DNA from: Azospirillaceae bacterium
Lineage (GTDB): Bacteria > Pseudomonadota > Alphaproteobacteria > Azospirillales > Azospirillaceae
Assembly: GCA_028283825.1 (NCBI GenBank)
Contig: JAPWJW010000002.1
Location: 186,001-250,000 of the forward strand
Direction: 5' to 3'
DNA length: 64,000 nucleotides
The translations under genes were made by a program, and so were the position numbers. Every line of letters begins with the position of its first letter. The first letter of the stretch is position 1. The notes below the pieces were generated by a model. That model had not been told where the DNA came from. It ran no database searches and saw nothing but the letters and a program-made list of their open reading frames with translations. Positions 33,214-41,069 of the stretch are shown piece by piece.

Positions 33214-34920
33214 TTGTCCGCCACCGGTCCTTCCCGTGCCCCGTCGCGCCCGGCCTTCATCGGCCTTCCGTTTTGCCTCATCGTCGTTTTCATGCTGGCG
33301 CTGGCCCCCATCTATGCGTGGGGGGCGGAAAAGGCGGGCGATAAGACCGACAGTGCCGTGACCACGGCGATCATCGGCAGCTGGCCGGTGGATCTGCATC
33401 CGCTGACCGGCGATGAAATGGGACACGTGACGGTCAAGCGCTACCTCAACCGCCCGGTGCTGGAGCAGGGAGCCGGCGGCGGTGTCTGCACCTATTGCGT
33501 CGCCGTGCCGGCCGAGGCCGACGGCACGCTGCGGACGGTGCGCGGCGCCGACGGCGCGTGGGAGACCATCGCCCGTTACACCCTGCGGTCCGACGCGCGC
33601 TGGGCGGACGGCGATCCCGTCACCACTGCCGACGTCGCCTTCACCTGGACCGTGATGCAGAACGCCGGTGAGGTGCTGGCGGCGCTGGACTCACGGTCGT
33701 CCAGCCTGAAGGACATCCGGGTGGTGGACGCCCGCACCTTCGAGGTGGCGTACGACGGCACCCTGTGCGGCAACCGCCTCAACGTGCCGCCCATCCTGCC
33801 CAGCCATCTGGAGGAGCCGATCTGGCGGGCCGACCCCAAGACCTATTTCCAGCGCTCGCTCTACCTGGTGAAGCCGGAGACAGCGGGCCTCTACAGCGGC
33901 CCCTATCGCCTGGCCCGCATGGCCAGCGGCAGCCTGAACCTGGCCCGCAACCCCTACTGGGCGGGCCAGGCGCCGGCGTTCGACCGGGTCACAGTCTTCA
34001 TCGCGGCGGACAAGGCGGCGCTGGAGGCGCTGGTGCGCGGCGGCAAGATCGACACCTTCACCACCCTGGAGTTCGATGTCGGCAGCCGCCTGGCCAAGGA
34101 CCTGGCCGGCCGCTACACGGCCTTCTACGCGCCCAGCGACTTCCTGGTGCACTTGCGGCTGAATTTCGACAATCCCATCCTGGCCGATGGGCGGGTGCGC
34201 AAGGCCTTGATGTACGGGCTGGACCGCGAGAAGCTGGTGGCCAGCCTGCTGGACAACAAGGGTACCGTGGCGCAAAGCCTGCTCAGCCCCTTCATGCCGG
34301 GTTACGCGGTGGTCGACCGCTACACCTACAATCCGCAGAAGGCGGCGGCCCTGCTGGATGAGGCGGGCTGGCTGAAGGACAAGGACGGTCACCGCCGCAA
34401 CGCCGCCGGCAAGCCTCTGGCGTTCGAACTGCGCTATCGCCGTACCCAGCCCTGGATCGCCCTGACGCCGCGGCTGGCGGAGGCCTGGGGTGCGCTGGGC
34501 GCAAAGGTGGATCTGGTGGAGGATCCGCAGCTGTCGGGCGGTGCCCTGGATTCCCGCCAGCGCTATCCCGGCATGGTGGGCTTTTCGGAATGGCTGCTGG
34601 GGGGCGTGGAAGTCGCGCGCTACTGGTATCATTCGGCCATGATTCCCACGGCGGAGAACGGGTGGGAGGGCAGCAACTACTTCGGAATCAAAGTGAAATC
34701 CTTCGACGCCGCCATGGACAGGCTGCTGGCGGCCGGCTGTGCGGTGGAGCCGCGGCGCGCGGCGCTGGCGGACGTGCAGCGCGCCTACGCCGATGGCCTG
34801 CCGGCCCTGCCGCTGTGGTTCGGCACCGTCATCACCCTGTCGGCCAACCGACTGGACGGGACGGTGGACCCCCGGACCTTCGCCGCCGCCCCCATCGAAA
34901 ACTGGCATCTGAAGCAGTGA
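33214..34920 (+). CDS. Extracellular solute-binding protein family 5 (peptide-binding type), orphan
   Basis: 568 residues from TTG 33214 (AGGGG upstream; TTG 33187 also possible). A signal peptide is likely: FCLIVVFMLALAPIYAWG-AEK. The SBP_bac_5 fold is clear: YTLRSDARWADGDPVTTADVAFTW, SGPYRLARM, LARNPYWAGQAPAFD, LNFDNPILADGRVRKALMYGLDREKLV, YNPQKAAALLDEAGW, ending PLWFGTVITLSANRLDG. The family binds oligopeptides and other ligands in the periplasm for ABC import. No permease or ATPase genes are adjacent; instead a histidine kinase follows about 150 bp later, so a sensing role is possible. Divergent from the borosin-type gene. Confidence 0.88.
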   Translation: MSATGPSRAPSRPAFIGLPFCLIVVFMLALAPIYAWGAEKAGDKTDSAVTTAIIGSWPVDLHPLTGDEMGHVTVKRYLNRPVLEQGAGGGVCTYCVAVPAEADGTLRTVRGADGAWETIARYTLRSDARWADGDPVTTADVAFTWTVMQNAGEVLAALDSRSSSLKDIRVVDARTFEVAYDGTLCGNRLNVPPILPSHLEEPIWRADPKTYFQRSLYLVKPETAGLYSGPYRLARMASGSLNLARNPYWAGQAPAFDRVTVFIAADKAALEALVRGGKIDTFTTLEFDVGSRLAKDLAGRYTAFYAPSDFLVHLRLNFDNPILADGRVRKALMYGLDREKLVASLLDNKGTVAQSLLSPFMPGYAVVDRYTYNPQKAAALLDEAGWLKDKDGHRRNAAGKPLAFELRYRRTQPWIALTPRLAEAWGALGAKVDLVEDPQLSGGALDSRQRYPGMVGFSEWLLGGVEVARYWYHSAMIPTAENGWEGSNYFGIKVKSFDAAMDRLLAAGCAVEPRRAALADVQRAYADGLPALPLWFGTVITLSANRLDGTVDPRTFAAAPIENWHLKQ

Positions 34921-35074
34921 CGCCTTGGAAAAACCGCCCACTTTCCAGTCGGCCGTTAATAGTCCAGTAACGCAACCGGTGCGAGTGTTGCGCCGCGAGG
35001 GCCCCGACGAGCGGGGTTTCCGGGGGCGATTGCCGGGTTCGGGGCCAGCGGTTTTGTCGGGGACGGGGGACGGG

Positions 35075-37165
35075 TTGAGCGATTTGGCGCGGGATGATGG
35101 GATGGACGGCTGGGGCCGTGACGGTGCCGTGGCACCGTCGCTGCGGCTGGCCGCCCGCATCCGGGCGGCCCTGCGCATCCTGGTGCCCGTGTTCGCGGCC
35201 GGCCTGCTGATGGTCGTGCTGTTCAGCACGGGCGAACGCACGGTCTATCGCCTGACCAGCGCCATCGACCAGATCGTGGACCGCAACCTGGCGGGCAGCG
35301 TGAAGCTGTCCGACATCAACACCCGCGTCCAGGCGGTGCACGCCCGTTTCAACCGGCTGCTGGCCGTGAAGTCGGCCGGTCGCCAGGCGGTGAACGTCGA
35401 GGCCGAATTAGGCGGCATCACCGAACAGGTGGACGACCTGATCGCCGACCTGCAGGCCTACCACGACACCTATGCCACCCCGGCGCAAAAGCCGCGCCTG
35501 GACGAAATCCTGCGGAACCTGGTCGATTACAAGGGCGCCGTTGCCTGGGTCGGGTCCATGCTGGGCATCGATTTCGCCAGCACGGTCAGCTTCATCGAAC
35601 CGTTCGGCGCCGTGTTCGACCGGGTGCAGGCGGAACTGACCGGCATCGTCAATGAGACCGGCCATGACGCGCAGTCGCGCGCGGCCGACGCCACGCGCCA
35701 GGCGCAGACGACGGTGCGCACCTTCCTTTATTCGGCGGTGGCGGTCATCCTGGGCGTGGCGCTGCTGGCCTGGCTGATCGGCCGTTATCAGCAGCGCCTG
35801 CGCGTCAATTCCGAAATGCTGCGCCAGCAGGTGGAGGAACGGACGGCCGAACTGCGCCAGGCCAATGCCGACCTTGCCGCCTCGGCCGAGACCCTGCGCC
35901 ATCTGGGCGATGTCGGCCTGGCCCTGACGGCCACCCTGGATTTGGGTGAGGTGCACGCCGCCCTCTACCGGCATCTGTCCGGCCTGATCCCCATGGACGC
36001 CTTCGGCCTGGCCCGCCTGTCCGCCGATGGCCGCGAGATCGCGTTCGACCAGTTCTTCCTGCACGACCGCGCGCTGCCCGCCTTCACCTGTCCGGCCGAC
36101 GGGCCGGCGGAACCGGCCGCCCGCGCCCTGAAGCTGGCGGCGGAGGTGGTGGTGGCCGGCGGTGACGCCACGGCCTGGATCGCCAGCGTGGCGGAGGGGG
36201 CGGGCGCCATACAGGCGGCGGTCTGGCGTCCGCTGGTGGTGTCCGGCCGGGTGCTGGGCGTCATCACGGCGCAAAGCCGCGACATCGACGCCTATGGTCC
36301 CCAGGCGCTGGAGATCCTGCGGTCGGCCTGCGCCTACGCCGCCATCGCCATCGCCAACGCGCGCTCCTACACCGACCTGGAGGCGACGCTGTCCGAACTG
36401 CGCGCCACCCAGGACCAGTTGGTGCAGCAGGAAAAGATGGCCTCGCTGGGCCGCCTGGTGGCCGGCGTGGCGCATGAGATCAACACGCCGCTGGGCGTGG
36501 TGCTGACCGCCGCCGGCAGCCTGCACGGCGGCGTCGCCGACCTGCGCGCCAAGATCGCCGGCGGCCGGTTGAGCCGGGCCGACCTGGAACAGGGCATGGC
36601 CGAATGGGCCGATTTGTCCAATGTGGTGGAACGCAACGCCGTGCGCACCGCCGCCCTGGTCAAGAGCTTCTCCGCCGTGGCGGTGGACGAGGGCGCGGGC
36701 AAGGCCGTGGACACGGACCTGTCCGTCCTGCTGGACGATGTGCTGGCGCTGTTCCGCCCGGCGGCCGACCGGGCCGGCATCCAGCTGGACCTGGCGGTGG
36801 AAAAGGGTCTGGTCCTGCGCACCGTGCCGGAATCGCTGACCGACGCGCTGACCCGCATCCTGTCCAACACCATCGACCATGCCTTCACCCCGGGGCAGCC
36901 GGGGCGGGTGACGCTGACCGCCGTGCCGGCGGCCGGTGGGGTGACGGTCACCGTGGCGGACGGCGGCCGTGGCATCGCCCGGGACGCGGTCTCCCATGTC
37001 TGCGATCCCTTCTTCACCACCGCCCGGGGCAGCGGCCATCCGGGCCTGGGCCTGCATGTCGCCTATAACCAGGTGACCCAGCGCCTGAAGGGCCAACTGG
37101 CCGTGGATAGCGTGCAGGGCGCTGGTACAACCGTGACCCTGTCGCTGCCGGTCCTGGACGCCTGA
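35075..37165 (+). CDS. Membrane sensor histidine kinase (periplasmic helical sensor, GAF, HisKA, HATPase)
   Basis: About 696 residues from TTG 35075 (GGACGGGGGACGGG just before) or 687 from ATG 35102; the frame runs up to 34925. TM1 about 35-55 (ILVPVFAAGLLMVVLF), a helical periplasmic region (QIVDRNLAGSVKLSDINTRV, about 60-210), TM2 about 217-240, coiled coil (MLRQQVEERTAELRQANADLAAS), GAF (about 280-430), then QEKMASLGRLVAGVAHEINTPLG with the phospho-His about 466 and a HATPase (VADGGRGIARDA, PFFTTARGSGHPGLGLHVAYN). The region from LGRLVAG to the end is a close paralogue of the propeller kinase at 27651. No response regulator nearby; likely co-transcribed with the SBP gene. Confidence 0.92.
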   Translation: MSDLARDDGMDGWGRDGAVAPSLRLAARIRAALRILVPVFAAGLLMVVLFSTGERTVYRLTSAIDQIVDRNLAGSVKLSDINTRVQAVHARFNRLLAVKSAGRQAVNVEAELGGITEQVDDLIADLQAYHDTYATPAQKPRLDEILRNLVDYKGAVAWVGSMLGIDFASTVSFIEPFGAVFDRVQAELTGIVNETGHDAQSRAADATRQAQTTVRTFLYSAVAVILGVALLAWLIGRYQQRLRVNSEMLRQQVEERTAELRQANADLAASAETLRHLGDVGLALTATLDLGEVHAALYRHLSGLIPMDAFGLARLSADGREIAFDQFFLHDRALPAFTCPADGPAEPAARALKLAAEVVVAGGDATAWIASVAEGAGAIQAAVWRPLVVSGRVLGVITAQSRDIDAYGPQALEILRSACAYAAIAIANARSYTDLEATLSELRATQDQLVQQEKMASLGRLVAGVAHEINTPLGVVLTAAGSLHGGVADLRAKIAGGRLSRADLEQGMAEWADLSNVVERNAVRTAALVKSFSAVAVDEGAGKAVDTDLSVLLDDVLALFRPAADRAGIQLDLAVEKGLVLRTVPESLTDALTRILSNTIDHAFTPGQPGRVTLTAVPAAGGVTVTVADGGRGIARDAVSHVCDPFFTTARGSGHPGLGLHVAYNQVTQRLKGQLAVDSVQGAGTTVTLSLPVLDA

Positions 37166-37492
37166 TCCTTATCAATCGCTTTTTCCCTTCAGGCCGGCCG
37201 TTCGCCCGCGCCCGATGGCCGCGCGCCGCCTATGTGCGGCAACCCTTTTGGGGCGATGTGCAATAACGCATTAACCCCGAGTTGTTCTTGAGAGTTAAAT
37301 TACTCTTTTTGGGTTGAACGGCACAAACGCGCAACCCATACTTTCCCTTGTTGGATGACATCACGCTGCGGTTTGCGATCGGGCTGAGGGGGCTGGAACA
37401 CGCCTTTTCAGTCGCCGCCGTTGCTTTGCGTCGTCCTCGAAAACCGCGTTCCGCCATGGGGGCGGGGCGCCTTTCGCGAGGGAGTGTCCTGT
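37166..37492. other. Non-coding leader of the radical-SAM RiPP locus
   Basis: 327 bp, AT-richer than the flanks. AGAGTTAAATTACTCT followed by TTTTT (about 37290-37310) could be a weak terminator of the kinase transcript. A promoter for the precursor gene is expected at 37310-37470. Confidence 0.45.
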
Positions 37493-37678
37493 ATGAGCAA
37501 AGGCCTGGAATTTACCTCCGGCACCCATGCCGGTGACCCCGCCCAGATGCTGACGGCGCTGGGCCTGCCCGTTACCGAGTCCGGCATCCGCTTCCTGCGG
37601 ACGCTGGCGGATCGCGGCCGCGACCATGCCCCGCAATCGGCGCCCGAGGACCTGCCCATTCCGTTCCCCTGGTATTGA
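37493..37678 (+). CDS. Candidate RiPP precursor peptide (61 aa) for the radical SAM enzyme
   Basis: ATG 37493 with GGAG 10 nt upstream. The first about 40 residues would be the leader (SKGLEFTSGTHAGDPAQML, TALGLPVTESGIRFLRTLADRG); the C terminus is short and Pro/aromatic-rich, ending DLPIPFPWY. Size, aromatic tail and position 81 bp before a RiPP-type radical SAM/B12 enzyme on the same strand are the reasons for the call. Radical SAM C-methyltransferases of this class act on unactivated carbons, so Trp60, Tyr61 or the Pro/Ile/Phe residues are candidate sites (inference). No known precursor family was recognised. Confidence 0.7.
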   Translation: MSKGLEFTSGTHAGDPAQMLTALGLPVTESGIRFLRTLADRGRDHAPQSAPEDLPIPFPWY

Positions 37679-37759
37679 GCGGATACGGCGCGTTCCGCCG
37701 GGGCGCGCCGTATTCCTTGGGATTTTTCCTGTCGGTGGGGCGTTGAGCGGAGGCGGCGC

Positions 37760-39772
37760 ATGGCGGATGGCGCGCTGGGCGGTGGTGGCCTTGACGGCGT
37801 GGGCGTATCGGGCCGGACCCTGCTGGTGGCCATGCCCATCGCCACGCTGCACTATCCGGTCATCGGCCTGTCGTTGCTGAAAGGTGCCTTGGCGCGGGCG
37901 GGTTTGGCGGCCGATATCCGCCATTTCTATCTGGATTTCGCCGAGTATATCGGCCTGGACGCCTACGCGGCGGTGGAGGACCACCGCTATTTCCTGGCCA
38001 TGGTGGGCGACTGGGTGTTCGCCGGCGCCGCGCACGACGGCATGCTCGGCCCGGATGGCGCGCCCCTGCCGCCGGCCGACCCCTTCGATTTCATGAACGC
38101 GCTGGTGGCGGGGGAATACGCCGACCTGTTCGACCGCGACGCCTTGATGGGCATCCTGGCGGCACGGGCCAAGGCGGCGGGTTTCATCGACCATTGTTTC
38201 GGCTTGGTGGACTGGTCGCGCTATACGGCGGTCGGTTTCTCCACCTCCTTCCAGCAGACCATGGCCTCGCTGGCGCTGGCCCGCCGCATCAAGGCGGCGC
38301 ATCCCCACATCCTGATCGTCTTCGGCGGCGCCAATTGCAGTGACGAGATGGGCGTGGAACTGCACCGCCGTTACCCCTTCATCGACGTGGTGGTGAGCGG
38401 TGAGGCGGAGGAGGTGCTGCCCGACCTGCTGCGCCGCCACGGACTGGCCCAGGATCTGGCGGGCCTGCCGGGCACCACCATCCGGGGTCCCGATGGGGCG
38501 ACCGTGCCGCCCACCGCACCGGCGGCCCTGATCACCGACATGGACAGCCTGCCGCGCCTGGACTACGCCGATTTCTTCGCTGATCGGGCCCGCGTGCCGA
38601 TGGCGGCGCAGCGCTACCCGGCCTTCCCGCTGTTCGAAAGTGCCCGGGGCTGCTGGTGGGGGCAGAAGCACCACTGCACCTTTTGCGGCCTGAACGGCCT
38701 GGGCATGGTCTACCGCAGCAAAAGCCAGGACCGCGCCTATGCCGAACTGACCGACCTGGCCGACCGCTTCGGGCGCGAGATCATGGTTGTCGACAACATC
38801 CTGGACAGCCGTTATTTCGGCGACTTCCTGCCCCGGCTGGCGGCCCTGCCGCAACCGTTGCTGCTGCATTATGAGGTGAAGGCCAACCTGCGCGCCGGCC
38901 AGCTGGCCCTGCTGGGCCAGGCCGGCGTGCGCAAGATCCAGCCCGGTGTGGAATCGCTCAGCAGCCCCGTGCTGGCCCTGATGCGCAAGGGCACCACCAT
39001 GCTGCGCAACGTGCAGACCCTGCGCCTGGCGGCGGAGGCCGGCGTGCTGGTGGACTGGTCCCACCTCTATGGTTTCCCGGGGGAGACGGCGGCGCATTAC
39101 CGGGATGCGGCTGCATTGGTGCCCAAGGTGACCCACCTGCACCCGCCCGGCGGCCTCAACCGCGTGCGCGCCGACCGCTTCAGTCCTTACTTCAACACGC
39201 CCGCCGCCTTCGGCGTCACCATCCGCCCGGTGGAAGGCTACCGTCACATCTATCCGGCGCTGGACGCCGATGGCGACGGCGCCCTGGCCCGGCTGGCCTA
39301 TCATTTCGACATGATCCCGGCCCAGCCCGACCCCGACCTGGACGCCGCCCACGCCGCCCTGGCCCAGGCGCTGGAGGCGTGGCGCCTGGGGGAGGCGACG
39401 CTGACCATCACACCCGTCGCGGACGGCACGGCGGTGGTGGAGGATGGCCGCTTCGGGACCCTCCAGCGCCTGAGGTTGGACGCCTGCGCCGCTGCCATCC
39501 TGGACGCCTGCATGGAAATCCAGGGGCAGGGGCCTTTGCTCAAGGCCCTGGCGCCCCGCTTCGGTGAGACCGCGGTGGTTGCCGCCCTCGCCTGGCTGGA
39601 GGCCCATGACCTGCTGCTGCGCGAGGGGGCGGAGTTGCTGGCCCTGCCGCTGCGCCAACCGGGCTTCAGTCGCGCGCCAAGGCATGAGGAGATCCGCACC
39701 TCCTGGGGGCGGTCCTACTTCCATCACGCGCAGCAGGCCGGAGCGGAAACGGCGCTGGAAACCGCCGAATAA
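37760..39772 (+). CDS. RiPP maturation radical SAM enzyme, B12-binding (rSAM_ocin-type)
   Basis: 670 residues from ATG 37760 (GGAGG 6 nt upstream). Residues 15-210 are a cobalamin-binding-like domain (GRTLLVAMPIATLHYPVIGLS, YTAVGFSTSFQQTMASLALAR, HILIVFGGANCSDEMG). The radical SAM core starts ESARGCWWGQKHHCTFCGLNG; the cysteines follow C-x7-C-x2-C, as in the bacteriocin-maturation radical SAM 1 (TIGR03975-like) family, rather than C-x3-C-x2-C. Then YRSKSQDRAYAELTDLADR, VVDNILDSRYF, HYEVKANLRAGQLALL, IQPGVESLSSPVLALMRKGTT and DWSHLYGFPGET. Expected chemistry is radical C-methylation of a peptide; target is probably the 61-residue peptide upstream. An iteron lies just after the stop. Confidence 0.88.
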   Translation: MADGALGGGGLDGVGVSGRTLLVAMPIATLHYPVIGLSLLKGALARAGLAADIRHFYLDFAEYIGLDAYAAVEDHRYFLAMVGDWVFAGAAHDGMLGPDGAPLPPADPFDFMNALVAGEYADLFDRDALMGILAARAKAAGFIDHCFGLVDWSRYTAVGFSTSFQQTMASLALARRIKAAHPHILIVFGGANCSDEMGVELHRRYPFIDVVVSGEAEEVLPDLLRRHGLAQDLAGLPGTTIRGPDGATVPPTAPAALITDMDSLPRLDYADFFADRARVPMAAQRYPAFPLFESARGCWWGQKHHCTFCGLNGLGMVYRSKSQDRAYAELTDLADRFGREIMVVDNILDSRYFGDFLPRLAALPQPLLLHYEVKANLRAGQLALLGQAGVRKIQPGVESLSSPVLALMRKGTTMLRNVQTLRLAAEAGVLVDWSHLYGFPGETAAHYRDAAALVPKVTHLHPPGGLNRVRADRFSPYFNTPAAFGVTIRPVEGYRHIYPALDADGDGALARLAYHFDMIPAQPDPDLDAAHAALAQALEAWRLGEATLTITPVADGTAVVEDGRFGTLQRLRLDACAAAILDACMEIQGQGPLLKALAPRFGETAVVAALAWLEAHDLLLREGAELLALPLRQPGFSRAPRHEEIRTSWGRSYFHHAQQAGAETALETAE

Positions 39773-39777
39773 GGGCG

Positions 39778-39795
39778 CCCCCAGGCAGTAAGGAT
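39778..39795 (+). repeat. Iteron after the radical SAM gene
   Basis: CCCCCAGGCAGTAAGGAT, one base different from the copy at 20015. Confidence 0.7.
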
Positions 39796-39906
39796 ATGGC
39801 GGCGGCACACACCAATAAGGGGTTATTGCCTTAAATATAACATCTTGAAGGGTATCATCCGCATTGGCCCGCCATGCTGGCGGCGCCGTTCCGGATGGGG
39901 GAAGGA

Positions 39907-40434
39907 ATGAAGGTCAGGGCCTTGTGCCTGATTGTCGCGTTGGCTGCGTGCAGCGCGCCGGGACAGTCGCCTGCGGCGGCAACGATTGATGAATGCCCGA
40001 TCACCGACACGCTTTACACCATGCGCGGCCGTCCCGATGTCACCGCCGGTTTCCGGGATGTGGGGCAGCACAGGGAATGGGCTGGGACACTGGCGTTTCA
40101 CGTCACGTCGGCGAGGTCGGGGCGGTCCTACTGGTTCCTGTTCGACCAGGGCAGCGCCCATGCCGTCAACCTGATCTCCACCACCGATGTCGTGGCCCCG
40201 GGATGGCAGCCGCCCAATGCCGATGGCGGTGTGCGGCCCCTGGGGGAACAGCATTTCCTGGCGGCCGATGGCGACCTGACCTTCGCCGCCGCCCTACCCA
40301 AGACAGGGGCGAAGGCGCCACGCTACATCCTGCTGCCGGATCTGTCTGAGGTGATGGCCCACAAGGCCGATCCCCGAGAGGATGTTCCCACCGCCTTTTT
40401 CGAGGCGACGGGCTGCGGTCGTCAGCCCAGATAA
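39907..40434 (+). CDS. Putative lipoprotein, unknown
   Basis: 175 residues from ATG 39907 (GGGGGAAGGA upstream). Lipoprotein signal: ALCLIVALAACSAPG with lipobox LAAC, Cys at about 17, so it is anchored in a membrane facing the periplasm. The mature part has two Cys (DECPITD and ATGCGRQ) and beta-strand-like text (GTLAFHVTSARSGRSYWFLFDQGSAH, KAPRYILLPDLSE). No family recognised. The 3' end overlaps the convergent pgmB gene by 13 nt. Confidence 0.75.
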   Translation: MKVRALCLIVALAACSAPGQSPAAATIDECPITDTLYTMRGRPDVTAGFRDVGQHREWAGTLAFHVTSARSGRSYWFLFDQGSAHAVNLISTTDVVAPGWQPPNADGGVRPLGEQHFLAADGDLTFAAALPKTGAKAPRYILLPDLSEVMAHKADPREDVPTAFFEATGCGRQPR

Positions 40435-41069
40435 TCACCGATGCGGAAGTCGGCGATGGTGGGCACGACATGGTCGGCGCGGGTCAGCACGGCCGGGTCG
40501 CCGATGCCCACTGCCACCATGCCGGCGTCCTTGATGCTGGCGATGCCGGCCACGGCGTCCTCCAACCCCAGGCAGCGGGAGGGCGGGAAACCGGTCAGGC
40601 GGGCGGCTTCCAGGAACAGGTCGGGGGCGGGCTTGGGCCGGGCGACGGCGGCGGGGTTGGCGATGCCGTCGAACAGGTCGGCGATGCCCAGCTGTTCCAA
40701 TAGGGGCGGGGCGTTCTGGCTGGCCGAGGCCAGGGCGGTCCTCAACCCGGCGGCCCGCACCTCCTCCAGCACGCGGCGCGCGCCGGGCAGCAGGTCGTCC
40801 GGCGTCTGTTCCGCCACGGCGGTCTTGTAATAGCCGTTCTTGCGGTCGGCCAGCACGCGCTTCTCCTCCGCCGTGCGCTGCACCCCGCCCTGGGCCAGGA
40901 TCAGGTCCAGCGAGGTCAGGCGGTCCACGCCCTTCAGTTTTTCCTCGAACGCCGCTTCCAATTGGATGCCCAACTCATCCGCCAGGCGGCGCCAGGCCGC
41001 GAAATGGATGTGGGCGGTGTCGGCCAGCACGCCGTCCAGGTCGAACAGCACGGCATCAAAGCGGGGCAT
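40422..41069 (-). CDS. pgmB: Beta-phosphoglucomutase (HAD family)
   Basis: 215 residues. Converts beta-glucose 1-phosphate to glucose 6-phosphate through an Asp phosphate intermediate in the cytosol. DAVLFDLDGVLADTAHIHFAAW holds the nucleophile DxD; KGVDRLTSLDLIL is the beta-PGM substrate loop; TALASASQN is motif II; KPAPDLFLEAA and CLGLEDAVAGIASIKDAGM carry the Lys and acidic motifs. It overlaps the GH65 gene by 14 nt with GGGAGG just before the ATG. The GH65 enzyme would supply the beta-Glc1P, so the pair works together. Confidence 0.93.
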   Translation of the reverse strand: MPRFDAVLFDLDGVLADTAHIHFAAWRRLADELGIQLEAAFEEKLKGVDRLTSLDLILAQGGVQRTAEEKRVLADRKNGYYKTAVAEQTPDDLLPGARRVLEEVRAAGLRTALASASQNAPPLLEQLGIADLFDGIANPAAVARPKPAPDLFLEAARLTGFPPSRCLGLEDAVAGIASIKDAGMVAVGIGDPAVLTRADHVVPTIADFRIGDYLG

